This document shows, in pieces, positions 37,355 through 49,512 of a stretch of DNA of 64,000 bases. Position numbers and translations under genes: made by a program. The notes under the pieces were generated by a model, which searched no databases, was not told the DNA's origin, and saw only the letters and a list, made by a program, of their open reading frames with translations. Location of the stretch: the NCBI GenBank assembly GCA_030068075.1, contig CM057836.1:69911788-69975787 (forward strand). The letters run 5' to 3'. Positions within the stretch are counted from its first letter, which is position 1. Every line of letters begins with the position of its first letter. Source of the DNA: Paguma larvata. Taxonomy: Eukaryota; Chordata; Mammalia; Carnivora; Viverridae.

Positions 37355-37960
37355 ATTGTGGACTGAGGCCTGGGCCAGGCACTGTGGTGAAAACAGGAAA
37401 GGCAGAAATCTCAGTCCTCAAGAGTTTATAAATTGCCTGGGAAAGAGGAAAATTACATAAACATAGATAGATATGAAACACTTAGAGAAACATACTTAGC
37501 TAATATCTATTGGGTCCTTGTCATAGAGCTGACAGTCTAGGTAGAGGGGAAAGTATCACATCAGCAAAACACAACCGAGACCTCTTGTTACATAGGGGAA
37601 TAAAGGCAGCTTAATTTACCATCTGCTGTAGAAAGCTTTTCTGAGGAAGTGACATCGAGGTGCAAGAGAAGATAAGAGTCAGTTGAAAAGTGAAGGGAAC
37701 AGTGTTCTAGGCAGAGGAACAGGAGGTGTAACATATCTGAGATGTTAATAGCTTGCAGTTCCTGGAACTAAAAGTCTCCACTTCAAAGAGGAGTGTGTGT
37801 GAGGGAAGAAAGGAGAAGCAGTCAAGGCCCAGTGTGTAGGGCCCTGAGAACAGGTAAAGGAGCTTTCTTCTATTCCAATGGAAAGGGGAAGTCTTTGAAG
37901 AGTTTTAGGCAGTGACAGGTCACAATCTGCTTAATGTTTTTATTGTACACGATGCTAAGA
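37355..37960 (-). repeat. L2 fragment
   Basis: 'ggccaggcactgtggtgaaa', 'ttttctgaggaagtgacatc', 'tgttctaggcagaggaacag', 'agggccctgagaacaggtaa' and 'gaagagttttaggcagtgac' follow the L2 order closely. The best preserved L2 in the window. Confidence 0.82.
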
Positions 37961-38440
37961 ATCACTCACTCATCAAGTTTGCCAGCTCAGTCACCGACTC
38001 ATTCTCTGGTGAAATTTAAGTCCAGAGAAAGAGGGAGCCACTTGGGTTCAAGTTTAAGGGTTATTTCAGCCAGAAGTTACAGCTGGTATAAGGAGCACAT
38101 TTATTAGGAAGCCCATATTAAAGTTGCAAGAGTTCTATGAGCATGGCATTAAATGTAACGCTTTCCATTCACAAAGCTTGGTTTGAGCCAGCAGGAACAT
38201 ACAGTGAAGAGGAAGGATGAACTGAAAGCCACACTTGTTTCTTGGCATCAGAGCATTGTTTTTATGCCTATACCACTGCTATTTTAGGAACTACCTCTGA
38301 AAGCTATTAATACCATCAGTATTCATCAACTGATGCCTTAGCTGGGAAATAGTTAATAGATAAAAAGCAAGATAGGTCTCAAGTGAATGGCAGAACGGAG
38401 AAAGAAATACAGGCAATGTTGGATAGACCTCCCCTCCATC
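37961..38440. other. Unassigned intergenic sequence
   Basis: No named repeat or exon. It ends at a T-run (38442-38458). Confidence 0.4.
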
Positions 38441-38464
38441 ATTTTTTTTTTTTTTTTGCCAATG

Positions 38465-38635
38465 CTCAAGTAGGAATCAGGAGACTCAGTCTATACACTG
38501 CTGTAGCAGTCTAACTGTGTGACTTTGAGTAAATTGCTTCACTTCTCCGAGCCCTTTTCTTTACCACCTGTAACTAGTGAAGGTTTAACCATATGCTCAT
38601 GGAGGTCTTTTTCTACTCTAACTTTGACGCTATGA
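38465..38635 (+). repeat. MIR element
   Basis: 'gcagtctaactgtgtgactt', 'tgagtaaattgcttcacttc' and 'tccgagcccttttctttacc' follow the MIR core. Confidence 0.8.
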
Positions 38636-38685
38636 TTCTCTTTAAGGAAACAAAGTTCTTCCTTGAGACTTCTCACAGCACAAGT

Positions 38686-38745
38686 GCGAGGGAGGGTGGA
38701 GAGGGAAGGGGAAAGGAGGCAAAGGGAGGGGGTGGAGAGGGAACT
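38686..38745. repeat. G/A-rich purine tract
   Basis: About 60 bases almost entirely G and A with repeated GGGAGGG/GGAGAGG patterns. The facing 102- and 118-codon frames on the two strands cross it and are not credible genes. Confidence 0.9.
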
Positions 38746-39040
38746 GTTCTGTGTTTTAAGAGTCACGGAGTTCACCTGAGCCTTATAACCTGCCTGTGTC
38801 ACTCCCCAGTGACAAGGACTGGGAGGCTTGCTCAAGAACGACCCAGGGGCCGTGAGAATACCCAGGAGCAGAAGCATCTGTGCAGCCTGCTTCATTTTTA
38901 ATTCCCAAGCAAGTCCATGCTGGGCAATTCCACTTCACACTCCCAAAGCAGGGAGGCCCACCCACTGCAGAGGCAGAGGTGCCTTTGGAGGAAGGATTAA
39001 TCATCAGTGACTCCTGGGAACCAGGCGTCTAATCAAGATA
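38746..39040. other. Non-repetitive, G+C-richer segment (function unknown)
   Basis: Contrasts with the AT-rich repeat surroundings and has no recognised repeat. It includes a homeobox-type core near 38991-39004 (GGATTAATCATC). No conserved reading frame. Could be a cis-element, but that is inference only. Confidence 0.25.
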
Positions 39041-39439
39041 GTGTAAGATTGCTTTTGAAAATATCCAAAGTTTGGCTTCTGTGAATTAAAAGATTTTAGT
39101 AAATGATTTTTTTTTGAAAAAGGTCCTCATTTTGACACATCATCTTCCCATACACTGAGGAGGAGTCTATGGGGGAGGGAGGGAAGGAGGGAAGGAGGGG
39201 CAAGATAGGATTGAGTCATCTGGCATAGGACACAGTGAGACCTGAAAGACCAGCGAGGAGAAAAGAGTAGGATGAGCTTGATCAAAATGCAAAGGGCAAG
39301 GAAAGAGAACAGGACTTGGAATACCAAAGAAGCCAAAACTAAATACAGGCAAATACTGTAGTAGACATTAAAGACCTAAGGCACCAGAAAAGGGTGAGAG
39401 GGGAAGAAAAAAATCAGTATAGCATTCAAATAATAATTA

Positions 39440-39790
39440 CTCAGCTGCGATCACCAAGCTAGGTGTTATGCTGCAGAAACCAATTAAATAGTGCCTAAAC
39501 CCTGAGCCCTGGGTGCATACTCATGAGGGAGAGAGCACACTGTAAATAGAACACTACAGTATGGCATGATAGCTTGGATACGGAAGGGGAAGTTTTGGAA
39601 GCAAGGCATCTTATCCAGTCCTGGAGAGTCAGAGAAGTCTTCCTTTAAAAATGTCATTACTGAAGGCCAGAACCTAAAGAAAGAACAGGAGCTAACCACA
39701 GAAGGTAGGGGAAGAACATTTTACATAGCCAGAATGGCATATAAGGAGCCCAAGGGCCAAAGTATGCCCACTCCATTGGTGTGGGGCCAT
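39440..39790 (-). repeat. L2 fragment
   Basis: 'gcaaggcatcttatccagtc', 'agagaagtcttcctttaaaa' and 'atggcatataaggagcccaa' resemble the L2 right part. The frame at 39566-39841 lies inside it. Confidence 0.55.
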
Positions 39791-42533
39791 ACATCTCTGT
39801 TCAGCTGGGATGGTCTTGGTTTGCTCTTGCTGTCCAAGTGAAATTATCAATAATTATCAATCGGCACCTTAAGCGTCCCCATTTTTGGATGCTAAGTTAT
39901 AAGATATCTCTGTCCTCTGATGGGACTTGAAAGAAAAGGAACCTGAAGAGACAGGAACAGTAGTTGCCTCCCCCTATTTCCCACCCACCTACTTTCTCCT
40001 GCAAAAGCAATTTATGCTGAATCCCCAGGGCATGAAAATGATCCAAGTGTGTTCTGGAAAGTTAGATCAGCAGAAAGAGGAATGGCAAGCTGAATTAAGG
40101 GCAATAAGAGAAAGTAAGACTCAAGAGAGAGGCTAGTGTTTTTGAAAGCCTGAACCAATTGGAGCAACTAAACCCCTAGTTCTCCCAGAAAGTGTTTTAC
40201 AAGTGCTTCCAGACCAAACAAGAAAGAAACCTGACAAGTTAGCAGGAGATTTTGACCCTTTATCTGGAGCAGACGTGCAGGGGAATTTAATTTTAGGAAA
40301 TGGGCAGTCAGTTCCTGACTTCTTCCCCCAACACCCGCCACAGTAGAAAAGCCAGAGGGGGGCTGAAAATGTTCTGCTGCTATTACAACAGAAGAGAATA
40401 TAACCTCTTTATTACTGGGGCAGGCAATTATGTAGTACACTTGGAAACCTAAGCCCTTTTGTGGGCTGGAGATGATAGAACGATAAATGAAAGAAAAGAC
40501 AATTCTTTTATCACCAGAAAGTGTTAGTTTTCAAACATTTACACGTCTCCATGTCTGGATGCTATTTTTCAGTGACCACCACAGGTCTTAGAAAAAACAA
40601 ATTGTGATCCTATTCCAGGTTACGGAGATCTGGAATTGTCCCCAGGTTTCCAGTATGCGGAGCTGACGTCAAGAGACTGCAATAGGACACCTGAGGTACC
40701 CAGGACTGTCCTGGACCACTGATTCCAGCTAATTCTGTCCCTCAGCCTGAGAGGGAGCTAAGGAGTCTTGCCTATAGCACCTTTGTTTGCATTCTTCCTG
40801 AACCCTCTATTCCATCTTCTTTCCCATCCCAGTTCCCCCAAGCTACTTGGTATTTTATTTTAGTTTTTTGGAATTCTCAAGCTACCCCACAATTACCAGG
40901 AAAGCGATCGGTGTTACCCTGCACCAAGGGCTGGACCCACCAGTTGCCATCATTCCACTGGCCTCTACTGGTCTCGGCCTCCATATGCACCCACATTTCC
41001 ATTAAGGGCCAGGATACATTTGAGCAATAAAGGTCCTTTACAGAGAAGCCATCATTAGCCAAACCATTCATGGAGGAAGAACTGTTTTATCAGTTAATCT
41101 GATTCTAGTAAATAGAAGATTTAAGACCATGCCAGAATTGAAGTGGGCTGTAGTATAATGGGGAGATGTGAGGGAGACCTGTCACCTATTGCCTGAAATC
41201 CATTATAAGCTTAAAAATAGTTTGGAAGTCTTCCATTAATTTCATAGATAAATAAAATGGGTTCTGGGGAGATATTACCCAAGTTCACATAATTTATTAT
41301 AGTCAGAGGGTATTTATTACAGTAGGAATTCCATATGTGATAGACAGAGATGGTACCACCTTGAACTGCTTCTGATGAGCCAGCAGGGTCTCTTCTTGAC
41401 TTTGATGCACAGATGCCTGTCAAAAATATAAAAATTGGTCCCCACCAAGAAGTCAAGACGGGAAGTACTCAGATGAAGTAAGCTAAGGATATGGAGTCAT
41501 TCACTCCTGAATCTTAGAAATTTTTCTTTGTGGGCCAAGGTTATATTTTCTGCAGCCTGGAAGATCTGCTAAGAAAAAATATTGGTCCTGGTCACTTATT
41601 CTTGGTTAGACCAAGAAAAGGACAAAAGTGAAATTGAACATCTTTTACATAGTTAGGTGTAGCCAGTAAAATCAATAATTTGATGAACTTTAAGCAACAG
41701 CAAGTATTCAGAAATTTGCTGCTGCATGGCATTATTATCTAGGATCACTATTAAAATGCAAGGATATTTGATAATTAGTAATGGAATGCTAAAAGGAAAA
41801 CAATAGGGTTGTTTTTTAGGTTTTATTAAGATCCCCAACCAATCACTCTTTGAAGCAGGAACCAGGCTCATTTTCCTGGTTAAAAATTCCTATTTATACT
41901 AAAGTACCCTGTGGAAATGTCATCCTAAGTGTTATGATGGTCACTAGCAAACTTGCTGGTATAAAACCTACAAAATCATGACTGATCCAGAGGACTGTTC
42001 CATTAAAGCAGCATAGTCTAGTAATTCATAATGGATTTTCACAAGAACTTTGCTCGTGTTTATCAAGTACTCTGAATGGGGATGGATCTCCTCAAGTTCC
42101 TATTCTTTCCCATCAGCTTTCCCCACACCTGCAGTTCAGAATGTCTCTCTAATCCAAACCTTTCAAAATTACTCCCCTTGGCTCCATCCCAAAGCTCTGG
42201 TTTCCCTCATCACTTTAGCCTCACCCAACCATCACAAAAAACTCACAAAAGTTTACAAAATAAAAAATGTATCAAACCCAGCAGGGACAGAATGCTAGGG
42301 ACACCCAGTATGGGACAGAACACTATCAAAACCCAAGAGAAGAAATTTGAAGAAGCCAAGCCAAACCTCTCCTTCCCCTACCTTTAGCAGTCCAGTTGAC
42401 TCTAGATTCTCACTTATAAAGAAGTTTGACTCACCATGAGTGAGATATGGGTATCTTTGCTAAACACTTGAAGCTATTTAAGGATTATTTTTTAAGGTAA
42501 AAACATGGATTCATATAAAAAATTTTACTTAGG
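39791..42533. other. Unassigned intergenic block
   Basis: 2.7 kb without a CAN-SINE, L1, MIR or L2 that I can recognise. Short open frames (about 60-100 codons) are scattered on both strands. None has a hydrophobic-core, catalytic or zinc-finger pattern that I recognise. Possibly an old retroviral internal region or unique DNA; I cannot tell. Confidence 0.35.
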
Positions 42534-42745
42534 GGTGCCTGGGTGGCTCAGTTGGTTAAACATTTGACTTCAGATCAGGCCATGATCTCATGGCTTATGG
42601 GTTTTAGCCCCACATCAGGCTCCGTGCTGACAAATCAGCCTGGAGCCTACTTCAGATTCTGTGTCTCCTTCTCTCTCTGCCCCTCCCCTGCTTGCTTGCT
42701 CTCGCTCTCTCTTTCTCAAAAATAAATAAAAACATTTAAACATTT
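42534..42745 (+). mobile_element. CAN-SINE
   Basis: 'ggggtgcctgggtggctcag' head, complete pyrimidine-rich 3' part, tail 'aataaataaaaacatttaaa'. Confidence 0.94.
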
Positions 42746-43599
42746 TGATAACTTGTTAATGAGGGAACCAGTAAGTTGTTAGAAGCCCAAAGGACAATCA
42801 AAGATAGACACATATGGGTCATCAGGAGTGCTCAAACATTACAAGTTCAAAGACAATGGAAGATACACACCCCAGAAGATCAATAATCCAGAGGGGGGCA
42901 CTATGTAACATCTAGAAATCCGTTGAATGGACCCTGTAAACAAATTTTGCCCATTTCAAAGTTGTTCTCAATTTTTTTTCTGCCAACATCCGGCATTTCT
43001 ACCTTGACAAGGTCTTGTTGTCCCTGCTGGTACCTAGTAAAGGCTTCTTTCTACTGCATTTGCTTGATTTCTGTACCAACATGGCCAATCCAGATGTGGT
43101 AAGAACTATTGCTCATCTTGGAAGAATTCACCAGAACCTCAAATATTCTGTGGTCCTACTTTGCTTTCCAAAATGGCATGGAAGAATCCCACTCCCTCAA
43201 TTTTATGTATATTTTTCTAATTAAGTCCTCAGGAGAAGAGCTGTTTTGCCTCTAATGGTATATGGTGACCTTCATGACACAACTTAGCTAGTCTTTACTT
43301 TTAGCCCAGTCTTTCTGATATCCTCAGGACTGGATCAGAGAATGGGCTGAGTATCCATGGTGACTATATTCAAAAACCAGCTCCATGTCAGCTGGCAAAC
43401 TTCAACCCTGGCTTACAAGACCTAATTCATTACCTTTTCCAGCCTCCATTCCTCCCCCTCTCCTCCCAAGCAATCTCCCAGGTCCCCCATACAAATAGAT
43501 TATTAGAAAGTACAATCCACGATTACTTGGGACTCATCTGAATCCCAAGGTAAGAATACTTTCACGTCAAGTTAAGGGCTCTTCTACTTAAAAGGATCT
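42746..43599. other. Unassigned intergenic sequence
   Basis: No repeat or gene recognised. The 69-codon frame at 43015-43224 has no family signature. Confidence 0.4.
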
Positions 43600-43775
43600 T
43601 CCTAGAGAGGTAGTGCCATGCTGTAGAGAGCTCAGCCTTTGGCCTCAGAAAGACCAGGAATTAAATCCCAGATCTGTCATTATCTACAAAATCAGATTAT
43701 TAACACTGACCTTTCAGGGTTGTTTTAAGGATAAAAATGAAACAGTATATGCAAGCCACTCAAAGGTGTTATTTT
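43600..43775 (+). repeat. MIR element
   Basis: 'cagaaagaccaggaattaaa', 'tcccagatctgtcattatct' and 'ctttcagggttgttttaagg' follow the MIR order, with the middle partly deleted. Confidence 0.78.
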
Positions 43776-45785
43776 TATCTTTCATTATTATTTTGGTCAC
43801 CCTAGGAGTTGGTAGCTGCCCTGGCTTTGTTTGCATAAATATCACAGATCAATTGCATTCTGTATCCCATTCATATAAAAGGCCTTCAGACTCTCCTCCC
43901 ATGTGTAGGTTTCGTATCTCCTCTTGCTCCAGGCTCAATGTCTCCCATTTTACTTGCTGATAAATTTGTGTACACATTGCTGATGATCTGCCCACTATAC
44001 CATATCCTGCCCTGACACTAGCCCTCAACACATCAGCCACTGATGTGCCCATAAAAGGAAAGTTTGCCCTCATTCCCTCTTACTCAAAGCCCATGGCATT
44101 CAGTCCCTGAGCCATTGAAATTGCCTTGGTTTCAAATGGAAGTTTGTCAAAATCCTTATAAAGGGCTCACATGCAATTCCATTATCAAGAGGCTTGTCTA
44201 GAAATGACAATGGTAATGAAAAATATTGACTAGTGCAGCAAAGCTCAATTTTCCAACAGTCGAAATTATACCTTTTCATTAAATGGAGTCCCAAGAGGGG
44301 AAAAAAAGATAATTAAACAGACTTATGATGAAAAATTACAGATAACATCTTCCTGTTCAAAGTAATCAGAAGAGCAGACGCTCAGAAGGAAATGGAATGT
44401 GCAAAAATCTGGGGGAGCTGCCTCCATGGTACATTTATCTTGCCTTTTCTTCCCACAGCAGCCTTCTCCTCACTACTCCTCAGAGGCAGCCTCTGAATCA
44501 GTGTCAGAGTGGCAGGCAACATCTCTGTCTTCCTCAAGTGCTGTGGGGAGCTTAACAGCGACAAAAGGGGCCCATGGAAGAAGCTACAAAAGACAGTGTC
44601 CAGACTTACGCAGCACACTCCTTGCTCGGCTGAGACCCTTCATGGGCTGGCTGTTGCATGTTGTATCAAGATCTAACTGCTTAGCTTCATACACAAAATC
44701 CTCTCCGTGCCAGCATAGGCCTGCCTTCCCTGTCTGTCCTCCACCATTCCACAACACATTCCTCTCTGCTCGCTCATGTCCCTTCCCACCACCTCACTTT
44801 TGTTCATGGATGTGCCCACAATCACCTTTTCTAACCCTCACTGATGCCTTACTTCTCCAAACCTTTACTGCACTGAGGTCTGAGATCTGGAACTACGCTC
44901 TCCTTAATTAGGCTGTGCATTTATCAGAAGTAGGAATGGAATGTTTACATTTCTGTATGCCCCATACTCCCTTACCACAAGGCTGGATTCATAGTAAGGG
45001 TTCACTAAATGTCATTGAGCAGTTAATACTCTTCTGAGTAAACAGAGTTGAAGTAAAGGAATATATTTTATGCAGAAAGTGAAGGGAAAAGAACATTTGA
45101 TTAATAACTAAAAATTACATTGTGGTTCTCATCTCAAATTTCAAAATTTCAATTTCAAATTACAGTAGTTCTAGGAAATTGTGCCATAAAAATAAAAATT
45201 CCAGGGCAGATAAACAACTCTGCCAAGGGTAGGACAATTCATAAATAACAGAAAAGAATTCACATCCAGGTCAATCTGGCTTCAAAACATGTATTCATTC
45301 CAAGAAACTTTATCATCATATCATGGTCACCATGGCCATACTCATCCGCAGAGGCATGGAGACATTTAGCTTCAGAGACACATTTAGGTGATAGTACATC
45401 TTTGTAAGGTGAGAGGCCTGAAGTAGACAAGAGAAGATACAAACATATCCATGACAAGGCACAAACTTTTCTCCTTTTCCTTGACCCCTTTTCATGGTTT
45501 GGGGCAATAGTGAAGACCTGGGTCATCTGAACACACAAATAAAAAGTAATAGAAGGAAATGGAAAAGTCCTTGCTCTACCATAGCCTAGACAGGTGTTCC
45601 TGGATAAATCTACTTCCCTGAGCTTTAGTTGCTTCATCAGTAACTTAGAATCCTTTGAAGCTCCGTAAAATGGTATGACATCAAATGCTATATAGAAGTT
45701 GAAAGTAAAAATCCCAAATTAAAGAAAAGATCCAATTTCACTTCTTTTGGAACAGCTTTTTAAACAAATAATCAGTTTTTTGTTT
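43776..45785. other. Intergenic sequence with probable L2 3' end
   Basis: 44690-45025 looks like an L2 in + orientation ending in 'catagtaagggttcactaaa'. It contains much of the 170-codon open frame at 44399-44911, which is therefore not accepted as a gene. 45565-45660 is a possible MIR. The rest is unassigned. Confidence 0.4.
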
Positions 45786-45796
45786 AAGAACAATAC

Positions 45797-46084
45797 TTAG
45801 TTTCTTTCCATGTTTTTATGTTTCCACGAATAGGTGGACTTGGTGAGACTAAGCAAAAACCAGGGGGAGGGGAAGAGGGGAAAGAAAAAAAAGACACAGA
45901 GAGGGAGGGAGATAAAACATAAGAGACTCTCAAAGACTAAGAACAAACTGAGGGTGAGGGAGATGGGGGGGGAGAGGGGGTGATGGGCATTAAAAAAGGG
46001 CACATGTTGGGATGAACACTGGGTGTTTTATGTAAACCAATTTGAAAATAAACTATTTTAAATTAAAAACAAAAAAAACAAAAA

Positions 46085-46116
<32 letters not shown>
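45797..46116 (+). mobile_element. 5'-truncated carnivore L1 3' end
   Basis: 'acataagagactctcaaaga', 'ctaagaacaaactgagggtg' and 'ttgggatgaacactgggtgt' identify the carnivore L1 3' UTR, followed by an (AAAAC)n-type tail at 46060-46116. Target duplication aagaacaatac at 45786-45796 and 46117-46127. The first 60 bases inside the duplication do not look like L1 3' UTR in sense and may be a 5' inversion or deletion junction. Confidence 0.88.
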
Positions 46117-46430
46117 AGAACAATACATTTTCAAAGGATAAAATCATGGCTCTTGCTCACATATAAAATGGACATGTGTCCAATACTTTAACTCATTAAG
46201 CAATGACACACTAAGTACAATGTTGCAATCAATTCAAAGGAGAATTCAAAGAAACAAAGAGCATCAGGAATGCTGCAGTGAGTTTACAGATATGGTCAAC
46301 ATTATACAGCAATAATCACAATCCATATGACATATTTTGTTTGCATCTCTACAGATAAGAATCATTTGTATTACACTTAGAGTTCTATAATTGAGACCTA
46401 AAAACAAAACGAACAGACAAATAAAAACAG

Positions 46431-46623
46431 GGGCACCTGGGTGGCTCAATCCATTGAGGGTCCAAGTTCAATTCAGGTCATGATCTCACAGTTCCTGAGT
46501 TCAAGCCCAGCTTTAGGCTTTGTGCTGACAGCTCAGAGCCTGGAGCCTGCTTCAGATTCTGTGTCTCACTCTCTCTCTGCCCCTCCTTCACTTGTGCTCT
46601 GTGTCTCTCTAAAAAATAAATAT
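46431..46623 (+). mobile_element. CAN-SINE, first of three in a row
   Basis: 'ggggcacctgggtggctcaa' head; ends in 'aaaaaataaatatta', where the next copy begins. Confidence 0.94.
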
Positions 46624-46625
46624 TA

Positions 46626-46838
46626 GGGGCACCTGGGTGGCTCAGTCGGTTAAGTGCCTGACTTCAGTTCAGGTCATGATCTCACAGTTTGTGGGTTCAA
46701 GCCGCATGTCGGGCTCTGTGCTGAAAGCTTGGAGCCTGGAACCTGCTTCAGATTCTGTGTCTCCCTCTCTCTCTGCCCCTTCCCTGCTTGTGTTCTGTCT
46801 CTAAGTAAGAAAAAAAGAAAAAAAATAAATATTAAAAA
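46626..46838 (+). mobile_element. CAN-SINE, second of three in a row
   Basis: 'ggggcacctgggtggctcag' begins directly at the tail of the previous SINE. The tail carries 'aaataaatattaaaaaaccc'. The shared 'aaataaatatta' at both ends suggests insertion into the first tail. Confidence 0.94.
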
Positions 46839-46861
46839 ACCCAACAAACAAAACAGCTCAA

Positions 46862-47045
46862 AAGGGCACGTGGGTACCTCGGTCTATGAAGCATCCAATT
46901 CTTGATTTTGGCTCAGATCATGATCTCTCAGTTCATGAGATCAAGTCTCGCAGGCTTGCATGCTGTGCGTGGAGCCTGCTTGTGATTCTCTCCGTCTCTT
47001 GCTCTGCCCCCTCTCTCACTTAACGCTCTAATAATTTTTTTAAAA
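46862..47045 (+). mobile_element. CAN-SINE, third of three, diverged
   Basis: Head 'aagggcacgtgggtacctcg', core 'ggctcagatcatgatctctc', T/A-rich tail. More diverged than its two neighbours, so probably older. Confidence 0.85.
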
Positions 47046-47519
47046 ATTCTCAAAGACAATAGTAGGAAAGCCCATGGAATCAGATGATCTATTGCTAGTC
47101 TTTCACAATTTTTCTTTACATAATTAACAGGTATCCGATCTTTCTAAGACCCTGTCCCATGTGAGAAGAAAACAGGGAAGGGAAGAAAAGGGATCTGAAC
47201 AATCAGAACTCCCAAAATCTGACCTCACAGGACATCCCCTATTTAGTGAGTTGGCCTCAGCATGGCCCAATGAAACCCCACCATGTATGACCGCTCTTGA
47301 GATTTCTTCCTTGCCTTAACCTAGCATCCTCTCTGAAGGAGGTAGTCAGGAATGGTTTAGGGTTAGGGCTTTGCTAACTAACAAATCAGTATTTCCCAGG
47401 AAATAGGACTGTCAAACTATCACCAAAAAGGATGTGAGAATGCAGATTCTCAGGCTATGTCTCTGACTTCCTGAATCCGAACATGCATTTTTAACATGAT
47501 CCTTCTATGGTCTGTATAA
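47046..47519. other. Unassigned intergenic sequence
   Basis: No exon or repeat recognised. Confidence 0.4.
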
Positions 47520-47645
47520 TAAAAGTTTGAGTAGTGGTTTAAGTAATCAGATCACAGCTCTCCTAGTAGGTAACTGTTACCTTGACAAGTCAACTTACTC
47601 CAGGCCTCTGTTTCCTCATCTGTAAAAAATAAAGAAGCTGGGTCA
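47520..47645 (+). repeat. MIR element
   Basis: 'aagtcaacttactccaggcc' and 'tctgtttcctcatctgtaaa' are the MIR core in sense. The 131-codon minus-strand frame overlapping here (47552-47947) starts beyond it and ends inside it, so it is not a gene. Confidence 0.82.
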
Positions 47646-48599
47646 CTGGTCGGAGATGCCTCCTCTTGGTCTCTGAATCTTACAAAAGGTTGGGTTTTTT
47701 TTCTCCCCATTCTGATGTCAATTTGCAAAGCTAATTGCCTTCCACCAACTTCTAGAGCTTGGGTTCTACAGAGATTTAGATAAGCCTTGCTTACATTTTC
47801 CTCATGTCCTTCTCTGAAGAAGATAAATTGAGACAGTGACCCTAATGACATTATTTCTCTTTCTGGAGTGCCAAAAATGTGCCAGGATTCCCTGAGAATC
47901 AATGAGTAAGAAATCTCACCATCTGCTTTCAAGTCAGGATTTTTCATTTTGTTCTCTGAGTGCTTTTAAAGTCCCAAAATAATCGATTCTGACAAGAAAG
48001 ATTCAGATAGGCTTTTCAAATTATAAAAACACATAGAACACACACAAATTTCATGACAACCTGATAAAATGAGAAAGTGAATTACCCTTTTGTTATTTTT
48101 AACTTATCTGTTTTCTTCAAACAAGCCTACTGGTTCCACAGGGAACCTCTAACCCCAGTGCAGCACATTCAGGCAGAGAACTTTACAAAACCCTGTCCTC
48201 ACCATGGCAACATAAAGCCCTCTCTGTAGTGAGTCAGAACTATATTCAGTCCATGTTTGGGGAACATGGAAGATTGATAGGCAGGAATTATGTAAAAAGC
48301 ATCCAGGTAGATGCAAACAGTGCTACCCGCAAGCAGAAGGGGTGTTTATTCCCCATTGTTCTTAATTATGTTTGTGTCACTATTATCCCAGAATGGGTTT
48401 CCCAACTCATGTCTACTTGAAATTTATGCAGAGGACAAAGATCCTGGTTCCAATGGGTCTCACGACAATATTCAAGCATCATTGCTCTAATCAATTATTT
48501 GAGGTACTACCTGCAGTCATTTTCCACATGTCCATTCAGTACCCATTCAGCCCCTTGATACCAGAACCCTCCCATGGCTAGACTGATCTCCTCTTTCAC
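47646..48599. other. Unassigned intergenic sequence
   Basis: No exon or repeat recognised; the open frames have no family signature. Confidence 0.4.
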
Positions 48600-48738
48600 T
48601 CCTGATTATTAAACAGTGTAATGAGAATTTGTGGAACACTTATTCTCTGCCAGGTCTTGTGCTTAAAGCTCAGGCTTTAGTAGTGAGCAAGACAGACAGT
48701 CCTAGATCTCTCATGAAACTCAGTTTGGTGTGTCGCTG
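48600..48738 (-). repeat. L2 fragment
   Basis: 'ggaacacttattctctgcca', 'ggtcttgtgcttaaagctca' and 'gtagtgagcaagacagacag' match the L2 block. Confidence 0.68.
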
Positions 48739-48739
48739 C

Positions 48740-49469
48740 CTTGTTTTCTCCTCTAGGATTTTTCCACAGCAACCTCTTACTAGAGAGGTCTCTGGAGGCA
48801 AGAGAAATAAAAGCAAAAATGGACTATTGGGACCTCATCAAGATAAAAAGCTTCTACACAGTGAAAGAAACAATCAACAAAACTAAAAGGCAGCCTACAG
48901 AATGGGAGAATCTATTTGCAAATGACCTATTAGACAGGGGGTTAATATCAAAAATCTATGAAGAACTAATTAAACTCAACACTCAAAAAAAAAAAAAAAA
49001 AACCCAAATAATCCAGAGAAGAAATGGGCAAAAGACATGATTAGACACTTTTTCATCCATATGGCCAACAGACACGTGAAAACACATTCAACATAACTCA
49101 TCTTCAGGGAAATACAAATCAAAAACACAACAAGCTACCACCCTCACACAGGTAAGAATGGCTAAAATTCACAACTCAGGAAACAACAGATGTTGGTGAG
49201 ATGCGGAGAAAGGGGAACCTTTTGCACTGCTGGTGGGAATGCACACTGTTGCAGCCACTCTGTCAAACAGTACGGTGGTTCCTCAAAATGTTAAGAATAG
49301 AACTACTGTATGACCCAGTAATTGCACTACTAGGTATTTATCCTAAGGATAAAAAAAGCTGATTTGAAGGGGCACATGCATCCCGATGTTTACAGCAGCA
49401 CTACTGACAATAGCCAAATTATGGAAAAAGCCCAAACATCCATCGACTGACAAATGGTTAAGGAAGATG

Positions 49470-49512
<43 letters not shown>

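Noticed and set aside
44399..44911. 170-codon + strand open frame, the longest in the window outside FSHR
   Set aside because: Ser/Pro-rich from C/T-rich DNA, no domain or motif, opposite-strand frames equally open, and its second half overlaps an L2-like element.
45260..45637. 125-codon minus-strand open frame
   Set aside because: No recognisable domain, and an alternative overlapping frame is open too.
47552..47947. 131-codon minus-strand open frame
   Set aside because: Its 3' end runs into a MIR element and the translation shows no family signature, signal peptide or repeat pattern.
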